The notes beneath the pieces are model-generated. The model was not told the DNA's origin. It did no database searches and saw nothing but the letters and a program-made list of their open reading frames with translations. A program made the translations under genes and the position numbers. A stretch of 64,000 nucleotides of DNA from Chloracidobacterium sp. (GTDB taxonomy: Bacteria > Acidobacteriota > Blastocatellia > Pyrinomonadales > Pyrinomonadaceae): assembly GCA_016720705.1 (NCBI GenBank), contig JADKKB010000007.1, forward strand, positions 1,798,001 through 1,862,000, in the 5' to 3' direction. Positions 53,818 to 62,182 of the stretch are shown here, one piece after another (positions within the stretch are counted from its first letter, which is position 1; each line of letters begins with the position of its first letter).

Positions 53818-54342
53818 ATGAGATCGCAGAAATTTACACTATTGTTTGCAATGCTTATTGCGTTGGCAGCGTCAACGGCCATCTTTGCTCAGGACGATGT
53901 CTTTAGCGCGGCAAATGTCGACTATTCGTTTTCGCTTCCGGATGCCAAATGGAAGCTGACGGTAAAGCCGTCGGATACCAGCCCAAATGTCGAATATGTT
54001 TACGGCGACCGCACCAACGGGCATTTTGAGGTCCGTAAGCTGGCCGCTCGCAAGGATATGCTGACGTCGGAGGTTATTCAGGACGAGGAGCAAAAACTAC
54101 AGTTCCTACCGGGTTATGTCGCCGGTAAAGAAGAAAATTTCGCCGGACGATTTCGGGGCGTTATTTTCAATTATGAATATGTAAGGGCGGGACGGCCAAT
54201 GAGCGGAAGGATCTACTTTCTGCGGATCAACGAAACGACCGTGTATGCCATACGCTTTAGCGGCCTAAAGGATATGCTGCGTTCGATCCAGAACCAGACC
54301 GATTCGATCGCTCGGACGTTCGATGTCAAGCAACCTCAATAA
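53818..54342 (+). CDS. Small secreted protein of unknown function
   Basis: A 174-residue protein with a signal peptide ending at IFAQ. The mature part is a small alpha/beta domain (DYSFSLPDAKWKLTVKPS, YEYVRAGRPMSGRIYFLRI, VYAIRFSGLKDMLRSI) like those seen in lipoprotein-like stress proteins (PsbP/LpqN-type folds), but I cannot assign a family. It is monocistronic. Its final 17 bases overlap the convergent LarA-like gene. Confidence 0.7.
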   Translation: MRSQKFTLLFAMLIALAASTAIFAQDDVFSAANVDYSFSLPDAKWKLTVKPSDTSPNVEYVYGDRTNGHFEVRKLAARKDMLTSEVIQDEEQKLQFLPGYVAGKEENFAGRFRGVIFNYEYVRAGRPMSGRIYFLRINETTVYAIRFSGLKDMLRSIQNQTDSIARTFDVKQPQ

Positions 54343-55585
54343 ACGTTCGTGCACCATTTGAAAGAATATAGCCGTTCGACCATCGGGCGGTTTTTTCTAT
54401 GGCCTCCTGCAGTGTGGCGGCGGGAACCATTCGAAGGGTTTTTACAAGTTCAGGAGCGAGCGAACTGACCAGGATGACCTCGAACTCCTCGCATTTCTTC
54501 ACAATGCTCCACGCGGTCTGGCCGTTGACCTGATATTTTTCGCTCAACTTGACCGCCATATCGTGACTATCGCCTGCTTCAAACCATCTGGGCATATCAG
54601 CGTGGCCAAGCCCGTCTCGACACTCTGCAAGCAGGATGATCATTCCACCGGAACGACAAGCCTGCGACGCGGCATCGAGTGCTTTGTGAGCCTGGATCAA
54701 ATTGACGTCGTGTGGGTAGCCCCCACAACTGACGATTACAAGGTCACGCTTATCATCGATACTAACGCTATGGTGTTTTGCAAAATTGTCACACGCCGCC
54801 CGATGAGATCGGATCCAATCGCCACAATATAAATCGACGATGTCGCCTTGTTCGTTGACAACGGTAGTGACCGCGAATGACGGCAGTGCGGCAGACGCAG
54901 CCTCAACAAAAGCTTCGTGAACCGGATTTCCGTCAAGTCTGGCCAGTCCAACGCCATCACGCCGGACGAGTCGATCAGGATCGAACGCCAACTTATGCGT
55001 GCCGGCGATCGTTCGCGTTGATGCGAGGCCCGGACAGATCAATTTTCGCCCGCCGGTAAACCCGGCAAAGTAATGAAATGAAACCCCGCCGACCAGGATC
55101 ACGTGGTCGTGCTCGATCAACGCTCGGTTCAACTCGACCGGAATGCCGCTTGCGGTCTGACCCAAAACCGCAAATTGCATCAGATCTCGAGCATCGTGAT
55201 CTAGCATCTTGATACGTTGGGCAATAAACGGGGTAACGATCGCCGCCTTTTCGGCTTCGGTCACCTTTCGGTGAATACCCGTCGCAAATATCAGCCTAAT
55301 ATCAAATGCGTTTACGCCGCCGGCGATCAATCGCCGCACTATTAAATTGACCACTTGGCCGCAACCGACATCGCGCGTCGCATCAGGAACCACTATAAGA
55401 ACGCTTTGGCCCGGATTGATTATTTCGTCGATACCGGGCGATCCAATCGGCTCATCAAGTCTGGCCCCGATCTCGGCATCGCTGAGAGTATTCGGCAGTT
55501 CGACCGAGTCGATCAGGCCGAAACTGCCTTCGTCATATTCGAAAACTATAGTGGAATTGCCGTATCTGAGGTCAATTGCAGACAT
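54326..55585 (-). CDS. larA: LarA-like nickel-dependent racemase (DUF2088)
   Basis: A protein of about 419 residues of the lactate racemase family. The residues needed to hold the nickel-pincer nucleotide appear present: FATGIHR (His), SFHYFAGFTGGRK (His and the lysine that bonds the cofactor) and TIAGTHK (third His). It may racemise lactate or a related 2-hydroxyacid. The cofactor-making genes larB, larC and larE are not in the window. The frame runs back to 55645 but ATG 55585 gives the normal start, 2 bases after the CDF gene stop; it is the last gene of a five-gene operon. Confidence 0.85.
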   Translation of the reverse strand: MSAIDLRYGNSTIVFEYDEGSFGLIDSVELPNTLSDAEIGARLDEPIGSPGIDEIINPGQSVLIVVPDATRDVGCGQVVNLIVRRLIAGGVNAFDIRLIFATGIHRKVTEAEKAAIVTPFIAQRIKMLDHDARDLMQFAVLGQTASGIPVELNRALIEHDHVILVGGVSFHYFAGFTGGRKLICPGLASTRTIAGTHKLAFDPDRLVRRDGVGLARLDGNPVHEAFVEAASAALPSFAVTTVVNEQGDIVDLYCGDWIRSHRAACDNFAKHHSVSIDDKRDLVIVSCGGYPHDVNLIQAHKALDAASQACRSGGMIILLAECRDGLGHADMPRWFEAGDSHDMAVKLSEKYQVNGQTAWSIVKKCEEFEVILVSSLAPELVKTLRMVPAATLQEAIEKTARWSNGYILSNGARTFIEVA

Positions 55586-55587
55586 TC

Positions 55588-56541
55588 TTAGTGGGTATGT
55601 GGACTCCGAGTTGCCGGTTCGAAGCACCGTATGCCGGTCTCGCAAACATAGACGGCCTCGGCTTTGTTATCAAAGCTCTCCATCTGGATAGTGAGATGAT
55701 CGATACCAAATCGGTCATTTACCATTGTCCGGATCGAAACCAGCAGATCCGAGTGCGCGGTTGATTCCAAATGACTGATATGGGCTGATAGAGAAATGAT
55801 GCCGGATGAGATCGTCCAAATATGAAGGTCGTGGATACCGCTCACGCCTTCGATCTCAAGTATCGCGGATTCGACCTTTCGTAGATCGATGTGAGAAGGT
55901 GTGCCCTCGAGTAAGATATCTACCGACTCAAGAATTAGCCGCCCCGCGCCAATAATGATGATCAGGCTGATAAGGATGCTGCCGGCCGCATCGGCCCAAA
56001 GCCATCCGAATGCCAGGATCAAAACTCCCGCAATGATCGCTGCAGCAGACCCCAGCAGATCGCCGATAACGTGGAGAAATGCTCCTCGTATATTCAGGTC
56101 GTGCGAGTGATTTGAATGCAGCAATTTTGCCGCGATGACGTTAATTATCAGTCCGCCGAACGCGATCGCCGACATCTGGATCCCGTGGATATCGCCCGGA
56201 TCACGCCAGCGATTTACCGCCTCCCAAATCACCCAAATTGAGAGCAGGACGAGAGCAATGCCGTTGACGAAGGCTGCAAGTATCTCGAGGCGATAATAGC
56301 CGAACGTCTTATTTGCGGTCGGCGGCCTAGACGCAAACCATATCGCACTGAGCGTTAGCGCGATCGCCGCGACGTCCGTCAGCATATGACCGGCATCCGC
56401 CAACAACGCAAGCGAATTGGATACCCATCCCCCGATCGCCTCGACGACCATATAGATTCCGGTCAATACCAATGCGATCGACAACACGCGCGTCTTGGAG
56501 CGCGTGCGGGAATCGTCTCGATGTACGTGATCTGCACCCAT
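55588..56541 (-). CDS. Cation diffusion facilitator (CDF) zinc exporter
   Basis: A 317-residue six-helix CDF transporter. The transport-site motifs are the zinc type, with two HxxxD: AGHMLTD in helix 2 and HVIGD in helix 5. His-rich parts are present at the N-terminus (ADHVHRD), in the loop (LLHSNHSHDL) and at the end (SPHTH). The cytoplasmic C-terminal domain has GIHDLHIWTISSG. It exports Zn2+ (perhaps also Co2+ or Cd2+) by proton exchange. It is 16 bases after the FecR-domain gene in the operon. Confidence 0.92.
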   Translation of the reverse strand: MGADHVHRDDSRTRSKTRVLSIALVLTGIYMVVEAIGGWVSNSLALLADAGHMLTDVAAIALTLSAIWFASRPPTANKTFGYYRLEILAAFVNGIALVLLSIWVIWEAVNRWRDPGDIHGIQMSAIAFGGLIINVIAAKLLHSNHSHDLNIRGAFLHVIGDLLGSAAAIIAGVLILAFGWLWADAAGSILISLIIIIGAGRLILESVDILLEGTPSHIDLRKVESAILEIEGVSGIHDLHIWTISSGIISLSAHISHLESTAHSDLLVSIRTMVNDRFGIDHLTIQMESFDNKAEAVYVCETGIRCFEPATRSPHTH

Positions 56542-56557
56542 TTAAGCTAAGTTGAGA

Positions 56558-57796
56558 CTAGTAACGACCTAGGAGATTGCCCGTTCGGAGCGAGATCACA
56601 AACCCGGCCCGATTTCCTCGGTCATCGCCGACCTCGACCTTGGTCTCGGCTGATGGAGTCGATATTTGGAGACGGAATGAACCATCCGGACCTGCAAATG
56701 TTTCGCGGCCCTGTGAACGTACGACCATTCCGGGTTGTGTCTTTCCACTAATAAAATAGATGTTCCCTCCGACTCGGTCGGCTTTCCACTCAGAGGTTTC
56801 TATAGAGATGCTGCCACCGCGTTTGATCACGGTAAATTTCCACGCGTCGTTCCAGTTGGTGGTCTGTCCGGATCTTGCATTCGACCTTAGCCGCCAATAA
56901 TAAGTTCCCGGAGATAACCCCGCCAATCGAAATTCACGCGACGTAAGGCCAGATCGATCGACCAAAATTGCGTCAGAGGCAAATAGCGGTGACCTCGAAA
57001 CTTGTAGGTAAAAGCTAGCGGCATTGCCGGCCTCGGCATCTTGCCATCCAAATAAAACGCTGACACCGGTACCGGACGCGTCGACGATTTGTGACGAGTT
57101 GCCTGGAACTGCGGGCCGAGGCGGAGCGAGCAACCTTTCACGCGCCGAGAGTTTGCCGCTATTGACCGCCGCAAACTCATTTTGCTCGATGGTCGTTCGG
57201 TCTCCGCCTATCGTGGTCTCGACGCCGCCGCGGCTCACCCTAATTTCGCCGGCATTATTGCCATCTGCATTAAAACTCGCGTCAGTCTGCGGTAAGAGTC
57301 TATTTTCGGAATCTGCTACTTCGACAATGTTATTCGAGTCTGCCGGTTGTTCATCGGTCCTCACGTTCAGCTGACCGTCATTCAACGAAACGCGCACGTT
57401 TTTACCGCCAAAAAGCGATGTGCTATCCCGGACAACAACCGTACTATTCGGCCGAACGGAGTAAACTGAACCATCGATCATCTGGACGATCGCCCGCCCG
57501 TCAGACTGTGTCTGAATAGTGTCGCCGGCGGCAACCCAAGTCTCTTTGGTTACCAGTATAGTTTCGCGTGTTTGTGCCCTTATTATCCGAACTTCACCCT
57601 CATATGAGATGATTTTTGCTGCGTCTACAGGCATCTCGGCATCCTGGGTCGCAACAAACCAATTATTCTTGGAAGCCCACCACGAACCGCCGGCGATGGC
57701 TCCGCCGACGACCAAGATCGCGATCAGCCCATAGATCGTACTTTTTCGAACGTTCCACCATTCGACGTAAAATTTGCGGTATTTATTATCGTCCAT
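56558..57796 (-). CDS. FecR domain protein with fibronectin-like region
   Basis: A 412-residue single-pass membrane protein (helix about residues 18-40). A FecR domain follows (GEVRIIRAQTRE, AGDTIQTQSDGRAIVQMIDGSVYSVRPNS; core QSDGRAIVQMIDGS), then a region with strands like fibronectin type III (FGWQDAEAGNAASFYLQVS, GTYYWRLRS), and a C-terminal beta region. FecR domains here are not tied to a FecI sigma gene; such proteins are probably envelope scaffolds or binding proteins. It lies between terC and the CDF gene, 11 and 16 bases away. Confidence 0.85.
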   Translation of the reverse strand: MDDNKYRKFYVEWWNVRKSTIYGLIAILVVGGAIAGGSWWASKNNWFVATQDAEMPVDAAKIISYEGEVRIIRAQTRETILVTKETWVAAGDTIQTQSDGRAIVQMIDGSVYSVRPNSTVVVRDSTSLFGGKNVRVSLNDGQLNVRTDEQPADSNNIVEVADSENRLLPQTDASFNADGNNAGEIRVSRGGVETTIGGDRTTIEQNEFAAVNSGKLSARERLLAPPRPAVPGNSSQIVDASGTGVSVLFGWQDAEAGNAASFYLQVSRSPLFASDAILVDRSGLTSREFRLAGLSPGTYYWRLRSNARSGQTTNWNDAWKFTVIKRGGSISIETSEWKADRVGGNIYFISGKTQPGMVVRSQGRETFAGPDGSFRLQISTPSAETKVEVGDDRGNRAGFVISLRTGNLLGRY

Positions 57797-57807
57797 CGAT
57801 GGCTGGC

Positions 57808-58833
57808 TTATTGAGCATCTTTTGCGGCCGTCTCGGCCGGCGGAAATATCAGTGACAATATTACAGCAAGTATTATCGCACCAATTACGATCCCGAGCGA
57901 TAGATTTATCACTGACTGCTCAAATTCGTGATGCAGATATCTTTTTAAGAAGATAGCGATTCCCGACTCACTGCCATCGCCGAGTATCAACATCGTCCCC
58001 TCAGCGGCAAGCGGCAGCAGCATCTTAAACCCAATAAAACTCAATACAAATGCGAGGCCATACTTAAGAAAATGAAATTTCTCAGCCATATCGACCAAGA
58101 GAAAAAAGAACGTACGTAGTCCTAGGATCGCAAAAATGTTTGACGTGTATACGATAAACCGGTCGGTCGTAATGCCGAAGATCGCGGGTATGGAGTCCAC
58201 CGCAAAAACGAGATCGGCGATGTTGATGACGACCAGGACAAGCAAAAGCAGAGTGCCGACTCGCTTGCCATCGATATTTACGAAGAACTTCTCTCCGTCG
58301 TAATGTTTCGATATGCGTATAAATCTGGTCGTCAGCTTTACGATCGCACTATCCTCGGGCTCAAATGCCTCGTCCTCACCGAACATTTTAATGCCTGTGT
58401 ATATTAGGAACGCCCCAAATCCGTATAGTATCCAACTAAAGCTCTCGACAAGTTCGGCTCCGGCGAATATCATCACCATTCGCATTACCAGGGCCATAAA
58501 TATGCCCCAGAACAGCACGCGATGCTGATACATTTTCGGAACCTTGAAATATGCGAATATCAGGAGAAATACAAACAGATTGTCGATCGAAAGTGACAAT
58601 TCGATCAAATATCCTGTGAGAAACTCCTTGGCCTTAAATCCGCCAAACTGCGAGTAGATAAAAGCGTTGAATGCTAACGCGAGAGATATCCAGATCAAAC
58701 TCCACGTGATGGTCTCCCTACGGCTAGGCGCGTGCGACTTACGGTTTACAATGCCGATATCGACAAACAGCGCCGACAGGACTATGACGAAGAAAAAGAT
58801 CCAGACCCAGTAAGGGTATTCGATTACGTTCAT
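57808..58833 (-). CDS. TerC family membrane protein (Alx/MeeF-like)
   Basis: A 341-residue membrane protein with about nine helices and the TerC core: the acidic helix motifs ELSLSIDNLFVFLLIF and ADLVFAVDSIPAIFG, which supply the Asp residues needed for transport, plus SNIFAILGLRTFFF. Alx and related TerC proteins export Mn2+ and have been proposed to load secreted proteins with metal. It is located 3 bases after the fRMsr gene. The Lys/Asp-rich loop around residues 155-190 is cytoplasmic. Confidence 0.92.
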   Translation of the reverse strand: MNVIEYPYWVWIFFFVIVLSALFVDIGIVNRKSHAPSRRETITWSLIWISLALAFNAFIYSQFGGFKAKEFLTGYLIELSLSIDNLFVFLLIFAYFKVPKMYQHRVLFWGIFMALVMRMVMIFAGAELVESFSWILYGFGAFLIYTGIKMFGEDEAFEPEDSAIVKLTTRFIRISKHYDGEKFFVNIDGKRVGTLLLLVLVVINIADLVFAVDSIPAIFGITTDRFIVYTSNIFAILGLRTFFFLLVDMAEKFHFLKYGLAFVLSFIGFKMLLPLAAEGTMLILGDGSESGIAIFLKRYLHHEFEQSVINLSLGIVIGAIILAVILSLIFPPAETAAKDAQ

Positions 58834-58836
58834 TAA

Positions 58837-59343
58837 TTAAGTTTGAAGTCGACCGTGTTCGACGACGGCCTCAACATATTTCACCACACGGCCCAATCCA
58901 GTCACGTCGATCTCGGAAAAATCATCCAATCTATCGCTGTCCACGTCAAGTACGCCGAAAACCTCTCCGTCCTTACCGAAAACGGGAACGACAATTTCCG
59001 ACTTCGATGCCGAGGCACAAGCAATATGACCCGGAAATTTATCTACATCAGGCACGATGACGGTTTCGCGTGTCGCGTACGCGTGACCGCAAACTCCCTG
59101 GTCAGGTCTGATGCGCGTGCAGGCCAGCGGCCCTTGAAAAGGCCCGAGCACAAGATCGCCATCTTTTTCAATGTAGAAACCGACCCAGAAAAAACCGAAC
59201 GCCTGCTTGAGCACTGCCGCGATATTTGCCAAGTTCGCAATTATATCGGTCTCGCTACTAATCAGTGCTTCGATCTGTGGTGTGATCTCAGCATAGACCG
59301 TTGCTCGATCCGCGTTCTGAGTAAATTGGAGCGATTCGGACAT
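58837..59343 (-). CDS. msrC: Free methionine-(R)-sulfoxide reductase (GAF domain)
   Basis: A 168-residue GAF-domain protein of the fRMsr type. It reduces free L-methionine-(R)-sulfoxide using thioredoxin. The three catalytic cysteines lie in LACTRIR, GVCGHAY and HIACASAS, with FPGHIAC and SEIVVPVFG around them; GVLDVDSD closes the pocket. It is the first gene of an operon with terC, FecR, CDF and larA genes. With MsrA at 908 the window covers S and R sulfoxide repair. Confidence 0.93.
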   Translation of the reverse strand: MSESLQFTQNADRATVYAEITPQIEALISSETDIIANLANIAAVLKQAFGFFWVGFYIEKDGDLVLGPFQGPLACTRIRPDQGVCGHAYATRETVIVPDVDKFPGHIACASASKSEIVVPVFGKDGEVFGVLDVDSDRLDDFSEIDVTGLGRVVKYVEAVVEHGRLQT

Positions 59344-59403
59344 AAAGCTTGAGTTTACTGTCTAGCCACCATCGGGGCAAATGATTAGCTCGCCCGAAAA
59401 ATG

Positions 59404-59409
59404 TATAAT
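59404..59409 (+). promoter_or_regulatory. Possible -10 box of the fluoride channel gene
   Basis: TATAAT, a perfect -10 hexamer 39 bases before the start codon; the -35 is poor. A crcB fluoride riboswitch was looked for in 59344-59448 and not recognised. Confidence 0.4.
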
Positions 59410-59448
59410 CGCAATCACATCGATCGGTAAAGCGGTACAGATGACAAG

Positions 59449-59832
59449 ATGGAGTTTGTAATCAAGTTAATTGCAGTGGCTATCGGTGGTGCGTCCGGTG
59501 CTGTGGTTCGTTACCTCATAAATATCTCGCCCGTCGCAAATCTATTTGCCAAATTTCCGTTTCCGACCTTTCTAATAAATATTACGGGGTCGTTTCTTAT
59601 CGGATTTCTACTAGTTCTCCTGACGGATAAGATCGATGTCAATGACAATCTCAGAATGGCGATCATTGTCGGCTTTCTCGGAGCGCTCACCACTTTCTCG
59701 ACCTTCGAAATGGAAATATTCGGGCTCGTCCGCGAACGCGAATTCACCACGGCATTTGTATATATGTCGCTGAGTGTGGTCGTTGGCTTTGTAGGAGTGG
59801 TCGGCGGAGCAACACTAGCTCGCAGGTTTTAG
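59449..59832 (+). CDS. crcB: Fluoride-specific ion channel FluC/CrcB
   Basis: A 127-residue four-helix protein of the CrcB/Fluc family. GGASGAVVRY at the start, FPFPTFLINITGSFLIG with the conserved Asn, and GFLGALTTFSTFEME with the Phe box and TTFST Na+-site region are all present. Two copies form an antiparallel dimer that lets F- leave the cell. Its 3' end overlaps the convergent purK gene by 18 bases. Confidence 0.95.
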   Translation: MEFVIKLIAVAIGGASGAVVRYLINISPVANLFAKFPFPTFLINITGSFLIGFLLVLLTDKIDVNDNLRMAIIVGFLGALTTFSTFEMEIFGLVREREFTTAFVYMSLSVVVGFVGVVGGATLARRF

Positions 59833-60957
59833 GGATTCGCGGGCGTGTCGAACGGATCGTATCGCACCGGCCGCATTTTCTGATAGCGACGTTATGTGAC
59901 CCATCTTTCGTCCGGGCCTTGGCTCACCCTTACCGTAGAGGTGTAATTTAACAGCAGGGTTATTGAGCGCAGTTGCCCAATCGGGTTCGCCGTTTTCCCA
60001 AACATTGCCGAGTACATTTGCCATTGCGGCCGGCCGGTAAAAATCGGTCGACCCAAGTGGCAATCCGCATACTGCCCGTAACTGCTGCTCAAATTGCGAA
60101 GTTACACAGGCGTCAAACGTCAGGTGTCCCGAGTTATGCGGGCGCGGGGCCAGTTCATTGACCAAGAGAAGACCGTCGCGCGTCAAAAAGAATTCGACGC
60201 AGAGCGTACCGACATATCCCATCGTATCAGCGATGTTTCGAGTAATTTCGATTGCTCGCTCAAACGTAGTCGAATCCACGACGGCCGGTGCGAATGAAAC
60301 ATCTAGAATATGATTGGCGTGCTCATTTTCGATAACGCCAAAGTGGGCAAAAGTGCCCCGTTGATCGCGGGCGCAGACGACCGATAATTCTTTTTCAAAA
60401 TCTACAAATGCCTCGAGCACCGCATCGCGACCGCCCAGTAATTCAAATGCAGCCGTAATATCTGCGGCGGAACTTATCTTGCTCTGTCCTTTGCCGTCAT
60501 ATCCGAATCCAGCAGTTTTCAAGACGCATGGCGTGCCCAACTCTACGACGGCATTTTGCAGATCATCAAGGGCCTTGATATGGCGAAATGCTGTGATCGG
60601 GAAGCCTTTGGAGGCCAAAAAGTTTTTTTCACGGAGTCGATTCTGAGTGATGTGCAATACCTCACCACGCGGAAATACGTCGACAAATTCGGCGGCGGCT
60701 TCGACTGCGGCGGACGGTACATTTTCAAACTCAAAGGTCACAACATCGACGCTTTGGGCAAACACCCTTATTTCATAAAGGTCGTCGTATGAACCTTGTG
60801 TTTCGATATCGGCGATCTGGCCCGTAGGCGTGTCACTGTCCGGCGAGTAAGTATGAACCCGATAGCCGAGCTTGCGCGCCTCAATTGCGAACATCCGCCC
60901 GAGTTGCCCGCTGCCAAAAACCCCGATAGTTGAGTTAGGAAGAGTTGGTTTTATCAC
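59815..60957 (-). CDS. purK: N5-carboxyaminoimidazole ribonucleotide synthase
   Basis: A protein of about 380 residues and an ATP-grasp enzyme of purine synthesis that carboxylates AIR with ATP and bicarbonate to give N5-CAIR. GVFGSGQLGRMFAIEA is the N-terminal nucleotide motif; PCVLKTAGFGYDGKGQ is the ATP-grasp loop; NELAPRPHNSGHLTFDA and SQFEQQLRAVCGLPLG close the site. GTG 60957 was chosen over TTG 60975 because GAGGA lies at the right distance. It works with PurE, whose gene is upstream in the same operon. Confidence 0.96.
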   Translation of the reverse strand: MIKPTLPNSTIGVFGSGQLGRMFAIEARKLGYRVHTYSPDSDTPTGQIADIETQGSYDDLYEIRVFAQSVDVVTFEFENVPSAAVEAAAEFVDVFPRGEVLHITQNRLREKNFLASKGFPITAFRHIKALDDLQNAVVELGTPCVLKTAGFGYDGKGQSKISSAADITAAFELLGGRDAVLEAFVDFEKELSVVCARDQRGTFAHFGVIENEHANHILDVSFAPAVVDSTTFERAIEITRNIADTMGYVGTLCVEFFLTRDGLLLVNELAPRPHNSGHLTFDACVTSQFEQQLRAVCGLPLGSTDFYRPAAMANVLGNVWENGEPDWATALNNPAVKLHLYGKGEPRPGRKMGHITSLSENAAGAIRSVRHARESLKPAS

Positions 60958-61032
60958 GAATTCCTCATCCGCCAAAGATGCTGAACCGTTAGATTAACCT
61001 AATTTAGTTTCGATTTGAATTCGCGATCTACA

Positions 61033-61473
61033 TTACCGGGCGGGTTGCATCAGCTTTCGTGTTTCGGCTAGCCGTTTCTCTGATTCGGCCAATCCCTGAC
61101 TATTATGGATCGCGTTCTTAAAGGGCTGCAATCGCTTTTGATCTGAATCGCTTCGCGATGTAAGCGTCGGTTGAGGCCGTGGCGTCAAACCATTGGTCTG
61201 GGACGGATCTTTTTGATTGACTTCGTCAAAGGAACTCAAAAATCCCGAATATAAGTAATATGCCGCCCCGCCGATGACGGCGATAAACAGCATCGTATAG
61301 ATCCAGGACGATTGTTTCGCCGCTTGACGCGGACCTTTGGGCACTGCGTGGACAGCACCCTTGGATTTCGAACTCGATAACATATACTCACCGATCCGAA
61401 ACCCACAACGTTTACAGAATATTTGAGACCTGAAATTACTCAGGCCGCACTGACCGCATTGAACACCCTTCAT
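61033..61473 (-). CDS. Zinc-ribbon membrane protein of unknown function
   Basis: A protein of about 146 residues with two CxxC knuckles at the N-terminus (CGQCGLSN and CKRCGFRI), forming a zinc ribbon, then a basic linker, one membrane helix (WIYTMLFIAVIGGAAYYLY, about residues 60-78) and a polar tail. It is sandwiched between purE and purK on the same strand with 57- and 110-base gaps. The frame also opens at GTG 61512. Function unknown. Confidence 0.65.
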   Translation of the reverse strand: MKGVQCGQCGLSNFRSQIFCKRCGFRIGEYMLSSSKSKGAVHAVPKGPRQAAKQSSWIYTMLFIAVIGGAAYYLYSGFLSSFDEVNQKDPSQTNGLTPRPQPTLTSRSDSDQKRLQPFKNAIHNSQGLAESEKRLAETRKLMQPAR

Positions 61474-61583
61474 CTGTTTACTGCCCGTACTGACGAATGG
61501 AGAGATGGGCACTCCTAAATAGATTTAAGTCTATTTTTGCCATCGGTGTCAACAAGTTTTAACACGGTGAACCTGAGCTAATG

Positions 61584-62081
61584 CTATCCGACGGAATCGT
61601 TTAAGACATTATCGGTCTGAGAGGAGCGGAATTTATGAAGCTTTTCTCTCAATAAAGGACGTGAATTGGCTAGGATCGCGATCGCCAGTAGCGCCGCGTT
61701 CTTGGCTCCCGCCTGACCTATCGCGAGTGTGGCTACCGGAATGCCGGCAGGCATTTGCACAATGGACAGCAGCGAGTCGAGACCCTTCAAAGCCTTGCTC
61801 TCGACCGGCACCCCGAGTACTGGAAGCACGGTTTGGGATGCACACATCCCCGGCAGATGTGCCGCACCGCCGGCACCGGCGATTATGACCTCAATACCTC
61901 GCGACTCCGCAGTCTTTGCAAACTCAAACAGCAGATCCGGCGTTCGGTGGGCCGACACGACCTTACTCTCGTGCTCAACACCAAATTCGCTTAGCGTCAG
62001 CGATGCGATCTCCATCGTCGGCCAATCTGACTTACTGCCCATAATGATCGAGACTAACGGTTGAGGGTTTGTGTTTGGCAT
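61584..62081 (-). CDS. purE: N5-CAIR mutase
   Basis: A 165-residue class I PurE that moves the carboxyl group of N5-CAIR to make CAIR. The GSKSDWPTM loop, the VSAHRTPD loop, the AGAGGAAHLPGM segment and VPVESKALKGLDSLLSIVQMPAG (core KGLDSLLSIVQMP) are diagnostic. It is the first gene of a small pur operon, purE - zinc ribbon - purK. Confidence 0.97.
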   Translation of the reverse strand: MPNTNPQPLVSIIMGSKSDWPTMEIASLTLSEFGVEHESKVVSAHRTPDLLFEFAKTAESRGIEVIIAGAGGAAHLPGMCASQTVLPVLGVPVESKALKGLDSLLSIVQMPAGIPVATLAIGQAGAKNAALLAIAILANSRPLLREKLHKFRSSQTDNVLNDSVG

Positions 62082-62182
62082 TACGTCCTGAATTTAGCAA
62101 ATAAATGAAAAAGGACGAAGCCAATCGGCGTCGCCCACAATTATCGAACGAATTTTTGTTTTAATTGATTATTTATCCACCC

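Noticed and set aside
59344..59448. Fluoride riboswitch upstream of crcB
   Set aside because: The conserved crcB-motif core could not be found; only a -10 box is visible.
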